Assembly (NCBI GenBank): GCA_019244185.1
Contig: JAFATB010000002.1
Coordinates: forward strand, 102,551-166,550
Direction: 5' to 3'
Source: Acidobacteriota bacterium
GTDB lineage: Bacteria > Acidobacteriota > Thermoanaerobaculia > Gp7-AA8
DNA length: 64,000 nucleotides
The position numbers and the translations under genes were made by a program. Shown here in pieces: positions 34,927-43,992 of this stretch. The notes beneath the pieces were generated by a model. The model did not search any database. It was given only the letters and a program-made list of their open reading frames with translations, and was not told the origin of the DNA. Every line of letters begins with the position of its first letter. Position 1 is the stretch's first letter.

Positions 34927-35346
34927 ATGCGCCGCGCTACGATCACGCTCATCGCCGCCACCCTGCTTTGCGCAACCGGTGCCGCCCCGCAGGAAGACCC
35001 CGACATCGCCGCCATTCTCAAGCAAATCAAGGGCAAGGAAGATCGTCCCGCCTCCGAGGTCTTTCACAACGTGAAGCTCCTGCAGGACCTCTCCGCCACG
35101 CGCCTCCTCCGCACGATGGACGGCTTCAACCGCGCCCTCGGCACCAGCTGCGATTACTGCCACGTCGACGATCGCTGGGAGGCCGACGACAAGCGCCCGA
35201 AACGCGCCGCGCGCGAGATGCTCGTGATGACCCGCGGCATCAACGAGCAGCTCGGCAAGATGACCGAGATCGACGAGTCGGAAGCGTCGGTGCAGTGCGT
35301 CACGTGCCACCGCGCGCACGTGAAGCCGGCCGAAGGCATTCGCTAG
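34927..35346 (+). CDS. Small c-type cytochrome, reaction-centre cytochrome-subunit-like
   Basis: 139 residues. Signal peptide RATITLIAATLLCATGAA. Two haem-binding motifs: CDYCH (about 78-82) and CVTCH (about 125-129). FHNVKLLQDLSATRLLRTM and AAREMLVMTRGIN match the photosynthetic reaction-centre cytochrome subunit family (CytoC_RC), which occurs widely in non-phototrophic Acidobacteriota. Periplasmic electron carrier; partner unknown. AGGAGA lies 7 nt before ATG 34927; TATTGT 15 nt before it is a possible -10. Divergent from lptCA. Confidence 0.87.
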   Translation: MRRATITLIAATLLCATGAAPQEDPDIAAILKQIKGKEDRPASEVFHNVKLLQDLSATRLLRTMDGFNRALGTSCDYCHVDDRWEADDKRPKRAAREMLVMTRGINEQLGKMTEIDESEASVQCVTCHRAHVKPAEGIR

Positions 35347-35356
35347 TCGCGACCGC

Positions 35357-37015
35357 TCACGCGGCGCGGCTGTCGACGATCTCGAGGCGCGCGGTCGTGT
35401 AGCGATCCGGCTCGATCTTCACCAGCAGATCGAGCGGCCCGCGCACGAGCTCCGGCGCGAGCACCTTCGCGCTCGGCCAGAGCACCGCCGTCCCGCGCCC
35501 GGTCGCGTCTTCGAGCGCGAGCTCGCAACAGTCGTCGGCGAACGTCCGCGTGCCGACGACGGACACGCCGCGCACGGCGAAGAGCGGCTGCGGGTTGCCC
35601 GCGCCGAACGGCTGCAGCTGTTCGTGCGCGGCGACGAATTCCGGATCGATCTCCGCGAGCGTCACGCACGCGTCGACGCGCGCCTCGCGGCGGAAACGCG
35701 CCTCGTCGAGCTCATCGAACTGCGCCGCGAGCCGCGCGCGTAAAGCGCCGAGGTTCCGAAGCTCGAGCGAGAAGCCGCATGCGAACTCGTGGCCGCCGAA
35801 ATGCGTGAAGAGCTCGTGGACGCGCTCGAGCTGCGCGTGCAGATCGATGGTCGGGATGCTGCGCGCGGAGCCGATGACGGCGTCGCCTTCGACCGTCATC
35901 ACGAGCGTCGGGCGGTGGGTCTTCTGCGCGATGCGGCCTGCCGTGAGCCCGAGGACGCCGCGATGCCAGCCTTCGCCGGCGAGCAGCAGCACGCGCTCGG
36001 AGCCGCCGATTTGCGACTCCGCGGCGGCGCGGACGTCTTTTTCCACTTGCTGGCGTTCGGCGTTCATCCGATCGAGCTCCGCGCAGATCTCCCACGCCGC
36101 GTCTTCGTCGACCGCCGCGAAGAGTTCGATGGCCGTGTTCGCGGAGGCGAGCCGGCCCGCGGCGTTGATGCGCGGCCCGATCTTGAAGCCGACGTCGACC
36201 GAGCGCAGCGGACGTCCTGCCAGCCCTAAGCGTTTCAGCAGAGCGCGCAGGCCGGGGTTCCGCACGTCCGCAAGGCCGGCCAGACCTAAGGCCGCAATGG
36301 TGCGGTTCTCGCCGACGAGCGGCGCGACGTCCGCGATCGTGCCGATGGCCGCGATCTTCAGCAGCGAGTCGATGGAGATCTTCCGGCCGTGCCGCCGGAT
36401 CAACTCGCAGCAGAGCTTGAACGCGACGCCGACGCCCGCTAGGTCTTTGAACGGATAGGTGCAACCGGGCTGCTTCGGATTGAGCACGGCCGCCGCGTCG
36501 GGCAGCGTGCCGGGCGGGAGGTGGTGGTCGGTGATGATGACGTCGATTCCGCGGTCGAGCGCGCGCTTCACCGGCTCGACGCTGGTGATGCCGCAGTCGA
36601 CCGTGATGACGAGCTTCACGTTGCGCTCGGCGAGCACGCGGTCGAGGACTTCGGTCTTGAGGCCGTAGCCGTCGACGAGCCGGTGCGGCACCACAAAGCC
36701 CGCGTCCGCGCCGAGCGCGCGCAGCACCGTCTGCAGCAGGACGATCGAGGTCACGCCGTCGACGTCGTAGTCGCCGTAAATCACGATCGCTTCGCCGTCA
36801 CGAATCGCCCGCCCGATCCGCTCGCACGCGTGCGACATCCCGTGAATCGTCGAAGGATCGTGCAGATCCTCCGCCCCCGGCGCCACGAACTTGCGATACG
36901 CATCGACGTCGTCGATCCCCCGCCGGATGAACAACGCCCGCAACGCAGGATGCGCGACCGGAATGCGCAAGTTGTCAGCAGGAGGCTCGAGAAAGGTCCA
37001 GACGTCGTGGATCAC
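35357..37015 (-). CDS. recJ: Single-stranded-DNA-specific exonuclease RecJ
   Basis: 552 residues. 5'-3' ssDNA exonuclease of recombination and repair. DHH-family motifs: VIYGDYDVDGVTS (about 75-87), ITVDCGITS, IITDHHLPP, AVLNPKQPGCTYPFKDLAGVG. The DHHA1 part has FTHFGGHEFACGFSLE and the OB-fold follows. Complete. GTG 37015 stands 8 nt after a TACTCT box with no Shine-Dalgarno. Convergent with the cytochrome gene (10 nt apart). Confidence 0.95.
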   Translation of the reverse strand: MIHDVWTFLEPPADNLRIPVAHPALRALFIRRGIDDVDAYRKFVAPGAEDLHDPSTIHGMSHACERIGRAIRDGEAIVIYGDYDVDGVTSIVLLQTVLRALGADAGFVVPHRLVDGYGLKTEVLDRVLAERNVKLVITVDCGITSVEPVKRALDRGIDVIITDHHLPPGTLPDAAAVLNPKQPGCTYPFKDLAGVGVAFKLCCELIRRHGRKISIDSLLKIAAIGTIADVAPLVGENRTIAALGLAGLADVRNPGLRALLKRLGLAGRPLRSVDVGFKIGPRINAAGRLASANTAIELFAAVDEDAAWEICAELDRMNAERQQVEKDVRAAAESQIGGSERVLLLAGEGWHRGVLGLTAGRIAQKTHRPTLVMTVEGDAVIGSARSIPTIDLHAQLERVHELFTHFGGHEFACGFSLELRNLGALRARLAAQFDELDEARFRREARVDACVTLAEIDPEFVAAHEQLQPFGAGNPQPLFAVRGVSVVGTRTFADDCCELALEDATGRGTAVLWPSAKVLAPELVRGPLDLLVKIEPDRYTTARLEIVDSRAA

Positions 37016-37023
37016 GTGGGATC

Positions 37024-37029
37024 AGAGTA
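37024..37029 (-). promoter_or_regulatory. -10 box (TACTCT) of leaderless recJ
   Basis: TACTCT, 8 nt upstream of GTG 37015. Lies in the 54-nt gap after the hydrolase gene. Confidence 0.45.
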
Positions 37030-37069
37030 ACGCATGGACGCGCGCTGCAGGAGGCGCACGCCGTGGAAT

Positions 37070-37723
37070 CTACTCCTCGTAGCGCGCGAGGAAGTCGTTC
37101 ACCGCCTCCGCGTGCGTGATGTTGAACAGATGACCGGCTTCGGCGACGACGCGATCCGGCATCACGCGACGAACGGGAATCACGCGATCGCGCTCTCCAT
37201 GCACGTGGCGAATCGGCATCGGCAGTCGATCGACGCCCGCCCACGAGAACACCGCGCGCGACGCCCATCGGACGAATGACGGCGAAGTCGCGGTCAGCAT
37301 CTCCGCAAACAGCGCGACGTGACGCGGCTCGCGCGCACCAAACCAGCGCGCAACGAGCGGCAGCAACAAGCGCGGCGGATGCAGCAGTCGATCGGGCGCC
37401 ACTGCCGCGAGCGAGCGAAGCGCGCGCAGCAGCGGCGCGACCGCATTGCGCGAACGGCAACTGCCAAACAGAAACACCTGCCGCGGCGCGAGGTGCCGCG
37501 CAAGCTCGAGCGCCACCATGCCGCCGAACGACGCGCCGCCGAGATCGAACGGCTCATCGAACGCAAGCTCGCGCGCGAGCCGCGCCGCGTAATGCGACAA
37601 GGTCTCCCCCGCATCGACCGGCGCGATCCAGCGGATCGGCCGAATCTCGCGAACCGCGCGCTGCGCGTCGAACAATCGTTCGTCCGCGCCGATCCCGGAA
37701 AGTACGAAGAGCGGCCGCGCCAC
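37070..37723 (-). CDS. Small alpha/beta-hydrolase
   Basis: 217 residues from GTG 37723. Nucleophile elbow GGASFGGMVALELA (Ser at about 67), later HVHGERDRVIP (Asp) and AEAGHLFNITH (His) complete a plausible triad. Substrate unknown. Start choice: TACGAT lies 7 nt before GTG 37723, and the in-frame ATG at 37732 overlaps that -10 box, so MARPLFVLSGIGADERLF is the likely N-terminus. The C-terminus ends just upstream of the recJ promoter. Confidence 0.82.
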   Translation of the reverse strand: MARPLFVLSGIGADERLFDAQRAVREIRPIRWIAPVDAGETLSHYAARLARELAFDEPFDLGGASFGGMVALELARHLAPRQVFLFGSCRSRNAVAPLLRALRSLAAVAPDRLLHPPRLLLPLVARWFGAREPRHVALFAEMLTATSPSFVRWASRAVFSWAGVDRLPMPIRHVHGERDRVIPVRRVMPDRVVAEAGHLFNITHAEAVNDFLARYEE

Positions 37724-37730
37724 GCGCGCC

Positions 37731-37736
37731 ATCGTA
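37731..37736 (-). promoter_or_regulatory. -10 box (TACGAT) of leaderless hydrolase gene
   Basis: TACGAT, 7 nt before GTG 37723. TACGATG contains a decoy in-frame ATG, as at the EIIA gene. Confidence 0.5.
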
Positions 37737-37747
37737 ACGAAGCGCCA

Positions 37748-38005
37748 TCAAGTCAGCTCGAACGAACTCGCGCGCCGCGGGAGGCGCTGATTCCCCGGAT
37801 GCTCGGCCGCATGGCACCCGCGGCAACGCAACCGCAGGTTCGCAAGGTCGTGCCATCGGCCATCGCGAACGCGCCGCACCTGGTGCACGTCCGAGCCGCA
37901 CACGCGCCACCTTCCGTCCGCGCACGACCGACGGGACGCATTCGCATGCGCGGCACGGTTGTAGAGCTGAGTTGCTGAAGGCCGACTGTGCCGCGTAGAA
38001 CCGGC
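37748..38005 (-). pseudogene. HNH endonuclease remnant
   Basis: An open stretch after the stop of the efflux ATPase, in the same frame, ends at TGA 37750-37748. It reads SCADGRWRVCGSDVHQV, then DGRWHDLANLRLRCRGCHAA and EHPGNQRLP: the C-x-x-C-less HNH core with its His, Asn and the CxxCH zinc half. No ATG, GTG or TTG start precedes the core, and the N-terminal part is missing. It is best read as a decayed homing/HNH nuclease fragment sitting where a permease gene would be expected. Confidence 0.6.
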
Positions 38006-38701
38006 CTACACGATTCTGCCGTCGCGCAGACGGATCACCCTCGCCGCTTCCTGCGCGACGTCGTCTTCGTGGGTGACCATGATGATGGAGTTGCCGCGGC
38101 GGTGGAGCTCCTGGAAGAGGTCGAGGATTTCGCGGCCGGTCTGGGAGTCGAGGTTGCCGGTCGGCTCGTCGGCGAGGAGCAGCGACGGGCGGTTGACGAG
38201 GGCGCGGGCGATGGCGACGCGTTGGCGCTGGCCGCCGGAGAGCTCGTTCGGCTGGTGGTTCATGCGCTCGGCGAGTCCCACCGCCACGAGCGCTTCCTCG
38301 GCGAGCTGGCGGCGTTCGTTGCGGGGGATCTTCGCGTAGACGAGCGGCAGCTCGACGTTCTGCAGCGCGGTCGTGCGCGCGAGGAGGTTGAACGTCTGGA
38401 AGACGAAGCCGATCTTCTTGTTGCGCACGGCGGCGAGCGCGTCGTCGTCCATCGACTCGACGGGAACGCCGTCGAGCAGATACGAGCCGGAGCTCGGCGT
38501 GTCGAGGCAGCCGATGACGTTCATCAGCGTCGACTTGCCCGAGCCGGACGGTCCCATGATGGCGACGTACTCGCCGGGATCGATGGTGAGATTGACGCCG
38601 CGCAACGCGAAGATCTGCTGCGGGCCGAGGTCGTACACGCGCGTGAGCTCGCGCATTTCGATGAGGTGCGCGCCCTGCTGTTGGGGAACTGCGGCGGTCA
38701 T
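38006..38701 (-). CDS. ABC transporter ATPase, MacB/LolD type
   Basis: 231 residues. Walker [21 protein letters not shown] (about 49-68), Q-loop VFQTFNLL, signature [17 protein letters not shown], Walker [15 protein letters not shown]-loop MVTHEDD. Typical of MacB/LolD/FtsE-like type VII ABC systems. ATG 38701 overlaps the adaptor-protein stop (ATGA). The expected MacB-type permease is not encoded after it; an HNH remnant follows instead. Confidence 0.93.
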   Translation of the reverse strand: MTAAVPQQQGAHLIEMRELTRVYDLGPQQIFALRGVNLTIDPGEYVAIMGPSGSGKSTLMNVIGCLDTPSSGSYLLDGVPVESMDDDALAAVRNKKIGFVFQTFNLLARTTALQNVELPLVYAKIPRNERRQLAEEALVAVGLAERMNHQPNELSGGQRQRVAIARALVNRPSLLLADEPTGNLDSQTGREILDLFQELHRRGNSIIMVTHEDDVAQEAARVIRLRDGRIV

Positions 38702-39939
38702 TGAGAGTCCTTGTTCTTGTCGCTGCTCGAGGTCGTGCTCTTCGACGTCTTCTTCTCTTCTTTCGTGACCACGATCGGCGCGCCGTCCTTGAGCGACTTC
38801 AGCGTCCGGAACGGCCCCGTGATCACGGCGTCGCCGGCGTTGATGCCGGAAAGCACCACGACGTGCGTTGCGTCACTGATGCCCGTCTGTACGTCGACCT
38901 GCTTCGCTTTGTTGCCGGTCGCGAGATACACGACCTTCTTCTTCGGCGCGTTCTCGTCGTCCTCGTCGCCCGATGTCGTCCGCTCGAGCACGGCCTGGAT
39001 CGGCACGGACACCGCGTTCGGCGCGCTGCTGGTGACGATCGAGACCTGCGAGGTCATGCCCGGACGCAGCCGCTCGTCGCTGTTGTCGATCGCTACTTTG
39101 ACATCAAAGTAACGCACGCCGGAGCCCGCGCCCTGCCGCACTTCCGCGGAGCTGCCGATCTCGACGACGTGGCCGCGGTACTCCTTGTCCGCCACCGCAT
39201 CGACTTTGATCGACGCTTCCTGTCCGACGCGGATGCCCACGACTTCAGTCTCGCCGACTTCCGCTTCCACGAGGATCTCCGAGAGGTCAGCGATCACCGC
39301 GATGACCGAGCCGGGATTGTTCATCGTGCCGGTGACGACGACTTCGCCCTCGTGCGCGTTGAGCTGCACGACCTTGCCGTCGATCGGCGAGACGATGGTC
39401 GTGCGCTCGAGGTCCGTCGCCGCCTGCCGCAGTCCCGCCTCCGCCTCGCTGACGCCCTGCTGCGCGGCGGCGTACGCGGCGGTCGCGTTGTCGTACGCGA
39501 GGCGCGTCTGATCGAAGAGCTCCTGCGCCTGAATGCCCTGGTTCGCGAGGTTCTGCGCGCGGTTGAACGCCGCCTTCGCCGTCGCGAGCGCGGCGCGGGC
39601 GCGCTGCACTTCGACGCGGCGGCTCGCCAGCTCCGCGGTCAGCCGGTCGCGCTGCGCGACGTAGAGATACTTCTCGAGCTCGACGAGCTTCTGGCCGCGC
39701 TTCACCGGATCGCCTTCGTTGAAGTAGAGGCGCTCGATCTTGCCGACGATGTGCGCGCTGATGTTGACCTTGACCTTCGGATCGATCTGTCCCGGCGCCG
39801 TGACGACGGCCGAGATCGTGCGGCGCGCGGCGGGCTCGGTGTAGACCTTCTCCCCTTTCGGCCCGCCGCCCTGAATGCTGAAGATGACGATGGCGATGAC
39901 CGCGGCGGCGATGACGCCGCCGACCACCCACCGCTTCAC
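38698..39939 (-). CDS. Efflux adaptor (MacA-like periplasmic membrane-fusion protein)
   Basis: 413 residues. One N-terminal membrane helix ([18 protein letters not shown]), then the lipoyl half [20 protein letters not shown], a long coiled-coil hairpin (about 90-170; [20 protein letters not shown]), second lipoyl half [20 protein letters not shown], and beta-barrel/MP domains. A Lys/Ser-rich tail ([19 protein letters not shown]) closes the protein. It links an inner-membrane ABC pump to TolC. Coupled by GTGA to the YIP1 gene and by ATGA to the ATPase. Confidence 0.92.
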   Translation of the reverse strand: MKRWVVGGVIAAAVIAIVIFSIQGGGPKGEKVYTEPAARRTISAVVTAPGQIDPKVKVNISAHIVGKIERLYFNEGDPVKRGQKLVELEKYLYVAQRDRLTAELASRRVEVQRARAALATAKAAFNRAQNLANQGIQAQELFDQTRLAYDNATAAYAAAQQGVSEAEAGLRQAATDLERTTIVSPIDGKVVQLNAHEGEVVVTGTMNNPGSVIAVIADLSEILVEAEVGETEVVGIRVGQEASIKVDAVADKEYRGHVVEIGSSAEVRQGAGSGVRYFDVKVAIDNSDERLRPGMTSQVSIVTSSAPNAVSVPIQAVLERTTSGDEDDENAPKKKVVYLATGNKAKQVDVQTGISDATHVVVLSGINAGDAVITGPFRTLKSLKDGAPIVVTKEEKKTSKSTTSSSDKNKDSQ

Positions 39940-40721
39940 GAGGCTTTCTTCCCCATCGCGCCGAGGGCGGCGAAGCCGATGCGGATGACGATCATCACGA
40001 TCCAGAGCGAGATCACGATGCCGGCCGCGCGGCTTTTCGGCGTCTTCGCCAGCTCCGCGAAACCGAAGATCAGCAGCACGACCGTCCAGATGGTGAAGAC
40101 GTCGAACGCGCCGAGGAGCGTGAAGAGGATCGGCTGCGTCTTGAGATCGACGAGGAACGCCGGATTCGACTTCACCAGCGTGGCCATCTCGATGGGATCG
40201 ACCGTGCCGCGCGAGACCGCGATGACGGCCAGCAGAATCCCGAAGATCGTCAGCGGCACCCACGAGTAGAGCGTCGCGGAGAACGCCTGCTTGTACGTCC
40301 CCTCACCGCCGAACAACCGGAACGCGAGCAGCAGCACGCCCGAGACCAGCGCGAACCAGCCGATGTTGAGGAGCGGCGCGAACCACGCGATGGCCTTTCC
40401 CACCGCCGATCCCATCTTCACCGCGCGCTCCATGTCCTCGGACGACATCTGCCGTCCCGAGTTCTCCATCTGCGTGCGCACCGCGGCCTGGAAGTCCATG
40501 CGCGGGATCAGCAGCGCGGAGCTGAGGATCGAGATGATCACCAGCACGAGGAGCGGCGCGATGACGTCGGGACGCCGCGCGATCTCCCGAAACGTTTCCG
40601 CCGGCGCGAACAACACGCCGGCGAATCGTGCGAATACGTTGGATTTCGGGCCCGCCGCGGGCGGCGGTGTGGATGGCGATGCAGGTGTCGGCGAGAACGG
40701 TGGCTCCGGGATCTCCGTCAT
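39936..40721 (-). CDS. YIP1-family membrane protein
   Basis: 261 residues. A Pro-rich cytoplasmic N-terminus (PEPPFSPTPASPSTPPPA) is followed by VLFAPAETFREIARRP and five or so membrane helices (VIAPLLVLVIISILSSALL, IGWFALVSGVLLLAFRLFGG, WVPLTIFGILLAVIAVS). This is the Yip1 domain pattern. Its place between tolC and macA, with ATGA/GTGA overlaps on both sides, implies a role in the efflux system, but the function of bacterial YIP1 proteins is not established. Confidence 0.85.
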   Translation of the reverse strand: MTEIPEPPFSPTPASPSTPPPAAGPKSNVFARFAGVLFAPAETFREIARRPDVIAPLLVLVIISILSSALLIPRMDFQAAVRTQMENSGRQMSSEDMERAVKMGSAVGKAIAWFAPLLNIGWFALVSGVLLLAFRLFGGEGTYKQAFSATLYSWVPLTIFGILLAVIAVSRGTVDPIEMATLVKSNPAFLVDLKTQPILFTLLGAFDVFTIWTVVLLIFGFAELAKTPKSRAAGIVISLWIVMIVIRIGFAALGAMGKKAS

Positions 40722-42376
40722 TTCGGCGTTTCCTCCAACCGGCCCAGATTTCCGTAATTCAGCCAATTGTACCGGTCGAGGAAGGGAAGGATCTTCGGTT
40801 CTTCAACGGGAGGCAGATCCGCGAGCGCGATGTTGTGGATCTGGAGGATGTCGCCGACCGAGCGGTGATACGCGGCCACGGCCTTGTTGTAGCCGACCAG
40901 CGCAAGCAGTTCGCGGACGCGCGCGTCGGAGAGCTGCTGCTGCACTTCGAGCACCTGGAAGTTGGTGGTCATGCCGTTCTCGAAGCGGCGGCGCTCGGCC
41001 TCGAGGTTGCGCTCGGCGGCGTCACGCGCGGCACGCGAGGCCGCGATGGTGCGCGCGTACGTCTCGACCGCACGCGCGGCGGAGCGGACTTCGACGGAGA
41101 TGTTCTGCTCCGTCTGCGCCTGATTGAGGCGCGACTCTTCGAGGTCGAGCTGCGCGGCGCGGGCATTCGCGCGCGCGCCGATGTTGAGGATGGGGATGCC
41201 GAAGGTCACGCCCACTTTCCAGCTCGGGAAGTCGGAGCGGAAAACGTCGGTGAGCGCATCGGTGAACGGCTCGGAGATGACGCGTCCGGTCGGATCTCCG
41301 TTCGAATTGATTTCGGCGCGGCGTCCCGCGACGCCCGCGGCACCGTAGGTGAGATTGAGGTCGAGCGCCGGGAGTGTCTGGTTGCGCGTGTAGAGCGCCT
41401 GCACGCGGAGGTTCTCGGTGGCGAAGCGCTGCTGCGCGATCTCAGGACGGTTCGCCAGCGCCTCGCGGACGGCCGCTTCCGTGTTGATCGCGAGCGGCGC
41501 GTAGCCGACGTCGTCGGTCGGAATGATGGGGCGGTCCCAGTCGGCCTGCGGGAGGTTGAGCAGTGCGCGCAGGCGGTCTTCCGCATCGCGCACCGCGGCC
41601 ACCGCGCTGACGAGCGATTCCTCGGTCGTGGCGATCGTGACGCGCGGCTGCAGGATGTCGAGCGGCGCGGAGGCGCCGACGTCGATGCGGATCTGCGTGA
41701 TGCGCGCCTGATCGCGCGCGAGGAAGAGCGACTCTTTCACGACGTCGACGTTGCGGCGCGCGTAGACGAGATCGAGGTATGCCTGCTCGGTCGCGTGCAC
41801 GGTGTCCATCGTGACGGTGCGGAACTGCTCGTCCGAGATGCCGAGGTTGTTGCGGGCGATGGCGATGCCGCGGCGGTTGACGTCGATGCCGAAGTCGCGC
41901 AGGAGCGGCTGGTTGAACGCGAGATCGAGCCCGGAGCCGTACTGCGGGTTGATGCCGCCGTTGACGGTCGAGCGCGAGTTCGAGACGCCGACGCTGTAGT
42001 CGCCGCCGGTCGGAAGGAACTGGCTGACGCCCGCGCCGATCGAGAGGTCGTGCGAGGTCGGGTTGCCCGGCGTGCTGTTCTTCGAGATCGCCGCGGTGCC
42101 GCTGGCGATCCAGTCGAAGGGACCGTACGCCGCGCGCAGGTTCTCGCCGGTGATGCGATATTCGTACTGCTGCACCTGAACGCCGAGGTTCGATTGCAGC
42201 GAGGTGGTGAGCGCGTCGCGCAGCGTGAGCCGCATCGCGCGCGGATTGTTCACGTCCTGGTCCGTCTCCGCCGAAACCGGCTCGGTCGCCCGCGCGACCG
42301 GCGCCTCCTGCGCGAGCAGCGCGGTCGCGGTCAGCGACAAGAGCAAGGTAGTAATGAGCCGTCGAACAACAGTCAT
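40718..42376 (-). CDS. TolC-family outer-membrane efflux protein
   Basis: 552 residues. Signal peptide RLITTLLLSLTATALLAQE. Two repeats of the outer-membrane efflux domain: LTLRDALTTSLQSNLGVQVQ at ~50, RDQARITQIRIDVGASAPLDI at ~230, EAAVREALANRPEIAQQRF at ~315 and ERRRFENGMTTNFQVLEVQQ at ~485. It forms the outer-membrane channel used by the adaptor and ATPase that follow. GGGAGG lies 8 nt before ATG 42376. Confidence 0.93.
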   Translation of the reverse strand: MTVVRRLITTLLLSLTATALLAQEAPVARATEPVSAETDQDVNNPRAMRLTLRDALTTSLQSNLGVQVQQYEYRITGENLRAAYGPFDWIASGTAAISKNSTPGNPTSHDLSIGAGVSQFLPTGGDYSVGVSNSRSTVNGGINPQYGSGLDLAFNQPLLRDFGIDVNRRGIAIARNNLGISDEQFRTVTMDTVHATEQAYLDLVYARRNVDVVKESLFLARDQARITQIRIDVGASAPLDILQPRVTIATTEESLVSAVAAVRDAEDRLRALLNLPQADWDRPIIPTDDVGYAPLAINTEAAVREALANRPEIAQQRFATENLRVQALYTRNQTLPALDLNLTYGAAGVAGRRAEINSNGDPTGRVISEPFTDALTDVFRSDFPSWKVGVTFGIPILNIGARANARAAQLDLEESRLNQAQTEQNISVEVRSAARAVETYARTIAASRAARDAAERNLEAERRRFENGMTTNFQVLEVQQQLSDARVRELLALVGYNKAVAAYHRSVGDILQIHNIALADLPPVEEPKILPFLDRYNWLNYGNLGRLEETPK

Positions 42377-42494
42377 GCAAGTCCTCCCAGACACGCCTCT
42401 TGTACGTAAACGTCGAGCGATGGGTTTCCGGTGCAGCGAGGCGCGCCGAATTCTAGAACAGACGCTGCGTTTCGACGGGAGTTAGCGTCGCCGT

Positions 42495-43697
42495 TCAAGG
42501 CAACGTTGCCGTCAACCCTTCCGGATCGGTCGTCGCCGGCAGCGACTCACCCGCGAAATGACACGCTGCGAAGTGTCCCGGTTTGTGCTCGACGAGCGGC
42601 GGCACCTCGGCACTGCAGATCGGGAACTGCGCGATCGGACAGCGCGTGTGGAAGACGCAGCCGCTCGGCGGATTGAGCGGCGTCGGAATGTCGCCCTTCA
42701 GCAGAATGCGCGTTTTCTTCACCGCCGGATCGGGCACCGGCACCGCGGACAGCAGCGCCTTCGTGTACGGATGCAGCGGATCTTCGTACAGCGCGCCGCG
42801 GCCGGCGAGCTCCATCACCTTGCCGAGATACATCACCGCCACGCGCGTCGAGATGTGCTCGACGACCGAGAGATCGTGCGCGATGAAGAGGTACGTGAGG
42901 CCCAGCTCGTCCTGCAGGTCCTGCAGCAGATTGACGACCTGCGCCTGCACGGAGACGTCGAGCGCGGAGACCGGCTCGTCGAGCACGAGGAACTTCGGGT
43001 TCGTGGCGAGCGCGCGCGCGACGCCGATGCGCTGCCGCTGCCCGCCGGAGAACTCGTGCGGATAGCGCTTGCGGTAGTCGGGACTGAGTCCCACTTTCTC
43101 GAGCAGCTGCGCCACGCGGTCCGCGCGCTCGGACGCGCCGAGCTCACCGAAGTGAATCGCGAGCGGCTCGCCGACGATCGCGCCGACCGTCATGCGCGGA
43201 TTGAGCGAGGCGTACGGGTCCTGAAACACGATCTGCATGTTGCGACGCATGCGGCGCAGATCGCCGGAGTCGAGATCGAGCACGTTCGTGTTCTCGAACT
43301 CGATGCGCCCCGAGGTCGGCTCGATAAGGCGAAGGATGCAACGGCCGACCGTGGTCTTGCCGGAGCCCGACTCGCCGACGAGGCCGAGGGTCTCGCCGCG
43401 GGCGACGCCGAAGCTGATGCCGTCGACGGCCTTCACGTTCGCCACGACGCGCGCGAGCACGCCGCGCTTCACCGGAAAGTACTTGCGCAGATCGCGCACG
43501 ACGAGGAGCGGCTCGCCCTTTCCCAGCGGAACGACAGGCGTCGTTTGCGGCGCCGACTGCTCACGCGGATCGTGCGCCGGCTTCGCATCGCGATCGCGCT
43601 GCCGCGCCGTCTGATCCGCCGGCGTCGGCAGGCCGCCGGTGATGGCGGGAGCGAGCTTGGCGTCGCCGTCGCCGGGGATGAAAGGGGTGTCAGGCAT
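42495..43697 (-). CDS. Oligo/dipeptide ABC transporter ATPase, DppF/OppF type
   Basis: 400 residues. A ~65-residue Pro/Asp-rich N-terminal extension precedes the ATPase. Walker [39 protein letters not shown], signature [18 protein letters not shown], Walker [13 protein letters not shown], and the C-terminal oligopeptide-ATPase zinc/Cys region [17 protein letters not shown]. Pairs with the DppD-type gene upstream. GGAGGC lies 8 nt before ATG 43697. The start is inside copy 1 of a 181-bp tandem duplication. Confidence 0.92.
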   Translation of the reverse strand: MPDTPFIPGDGDAKLAPAITGGLPTPADQTARQRDRDAKPAHDPREQSAPQTTPVVPLGKGEPLLVVRDLRKYFPVKRGVLARVVANVKAVDGISFGVARGETLGLVGESGSGKTTVGRCILRLIEPTSGRIEFENTNVLDLDSGDLRRMRRNMQIVFQDPYASLNPRMTVGAIVGEPLAIHFGELGASERADRVAQLLEKVGLSPDYRKRYPHEFSGGQRQRIGVARALATNPKFLVLDEPVSALDVSVQAQVVNLLQDLQDELGLTYLFIAHDLSVVEHISTRVAVMYLGKVMELAGRGALYEDPLHPYTKALLSAVPVPDPAVKKTRILLKGDIPTPLNPPSGCVFHTRCPIAQFPICSAEVPPLVEHKPGHFAACHFAGESLPATTDPEGLTATLP

Positions 43698-43720
43698 GAA
43701 CGCCGCCTCCGGCGGCTTGA

Positions 43721-43811
43721 ATGAAGAACGCAGAACGCAGAACGCAGAATGTAGAAAGGAGCACCGGTCTCCCCTTTCTCAATTCTTCCTTCTGCGTTCT
43801 GCGTTCTTCAT
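43721..43811. repeat. Heptad-repeat inverted repeat, copy 1
   Basis: Left arm ATGAAGAACGCAGAACGCAG (from 43721; GAACGCA units every 7 bases) continues to AGAAAGGAG. The right arm, 43772-43811, is its imperfect reverse complement (CTGCGTTCTGCGTTCTTCAT). The unit shares GAACG with elements A and B. Lies between dppD and dppF and could fold as a ~40-bp hairpin in the mRNA. Confidence 0.85.
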
Positions 43812-43901
43812 GCATTTTTTGACTCTCTCCGGATCCGCCTCATCGCCATGCGAATAGCACCCCGCCGGGCTCAGGCATGAACGCCGCCTCCGGCGGCTTG
43901 A

Positions 43902-43992
43902 ATGAAGAACGCAGAACGCAGAACGCAGAATGTAGAAAGGAGCGCCGGTCTCCCCTTTCTCAATTCTTCATTCTGCGTTCTGCATTCTTCAT
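43902..43992. repeat. Heptad-repeat inverted repeat, copy 2
   Basis: Same element as at 43721-43811, in the second duplication copy. Left arm 43902-43941 and right arm 43951-43992. The right arm ends at the base next to the dppD stop codon (TGA 43995-43993). Confidence 0.85.
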
